DNA of 5,116 bases from Burkholderiales bacterium (GTDB lineage: Bacteria; Pseudomonadota; Gammaproteobacteria; Burkholderiales; Casimicrobiaceae), in contig JAISPI010000160.1 of assembly GCA_031275075.1 (NCBI GenBank), positions 1 through 5,116 of the forward strand, read 5' to 3'. Below, piece by piece: positions 4,943 through 5,116 of this stretch (the stretch's first letter is position 1; each line of letters opens with the position of its first letter). The notes below the pieces were generated by a model that did not search any database, had not been told where the DNA came from, and was given only the letters and a program-made list of their open reading frames with translations. A program made the position numbers and the translations under genes.

Positions 4943-5116
4943 CTACCATTGTCCGCGCGCTCCAATCATGAACTGCCTGCCGCCGGTAGCGAAATCAGCG
5001 ACATACTGGTAATCCTTGTTAAACACGTTATTGAGGCGAGCAAACCAAGTTAGTGTGGCAGTATCCGCGAATGTGGATTTCCATTCGGCAACGAGATTGA
5101 TAACGCCGTAACCACC
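4943..5116 (-). CDS. btuB: TonB-dependent outer-membrane receptor, C-terminal end (probably BtuB)
   Basis: The minus strand entering from the right edge is open for 57 residues and ends at TAG (4945-4943). The residues alternate polar and non-polar as in beta strands. They include LTWFARLNNVFNKDYQYVAD, typical of the penultimate strands of TonB-dependent receptors, and finish in RQFMIGARGQW. The terminal aromatic residue is the outer-membrane-protein signal read by the Bam machinery. Such receptors are about 600-650 residues long, so roughly 90 per cent lies beyond the window. Substrate cannot be read from this tail. Cobalamin is inferred from the adjacent btuF and btuCD. If correct, a cobalamin riboswitch would be expected upstream of it, to the right of this window. 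Confidence 0.8.
   Translation of the reverse strand, partial: GGYGVINLVAEWKSTFADTATLTWFARLNNVFNKDYQYVADFATGGRQFMIGARGQW

Overview
The window looks like the chromosome of a gammaproteobacterium, or possibly a close proteobacterial relative. The evidence is the order of a small coiled-coil gene, zapA and a 6S RNA, together with a GreB-type elongation factor and a TonB-dependent, BtuCDF-type vitamin B12 uptake set that implies an outer membrane. I cannot name the genus. Base composition looks moderately GC-rich and even throughout, and I see no transposase, integrase, phage gene, tRNA or CRISPR array.

Layout from left to right. (1) About 1-266, minus strand: the N-terminal 88 residues of a TauE/SafE-family membrane permease that runs off the left edge. 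(2) About 403-580, minus strand: a non-coding stretch that reads as the 6S RNA (ssrS), directly downstream of zapA. (3) 622-1169, minus strand: a two-gene cell-division operon, a 66-residue coiled-coil protein overlapping zapA by ATGA. Its near-consensus sigma-70 promoter lies at the end of the next gene. (4) 1262-1831, minus strand: greB. (5) From about 1915, plus strand: btuC and btuD, again joined by an ATGA overlap. (6) 3873-4808, minus strand: btuF, convergent with btuD. (7) 4943 to the right edge, minus strand: the last 57 residues of a TonB-dependent outer-membrane receptor, presumably BtuB.

Together, the right half encodes a nearly complete cobalamin import route: receptor, periplasmic binding protein, inner-membrane permease and ATPase. 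It is split into two convergent transcription units rather than one operon. The left half is housekeeping: transcription-elongation rescue (GreB), Z-ring assembly (ZapA and its coiled-coil partner) and global RNA polymerase control (6S RNA).

The structure that genes do not explain is a pair of related intergenic hairpins, 3804-3859 and 4839-4913. Both are built from degenerate 9-base units of the type TTCTTTGCG, and they flank btuF on both sides. A second unexplained structure is an inverted repeat between greB and btuC that places a TATAAT hexamer facing outward on each strand. I found no convincing novel gene system. The most useful items not visible as open reading frames are the 6S RNA, the nonamer hairpins and the divergent promoter dyad.
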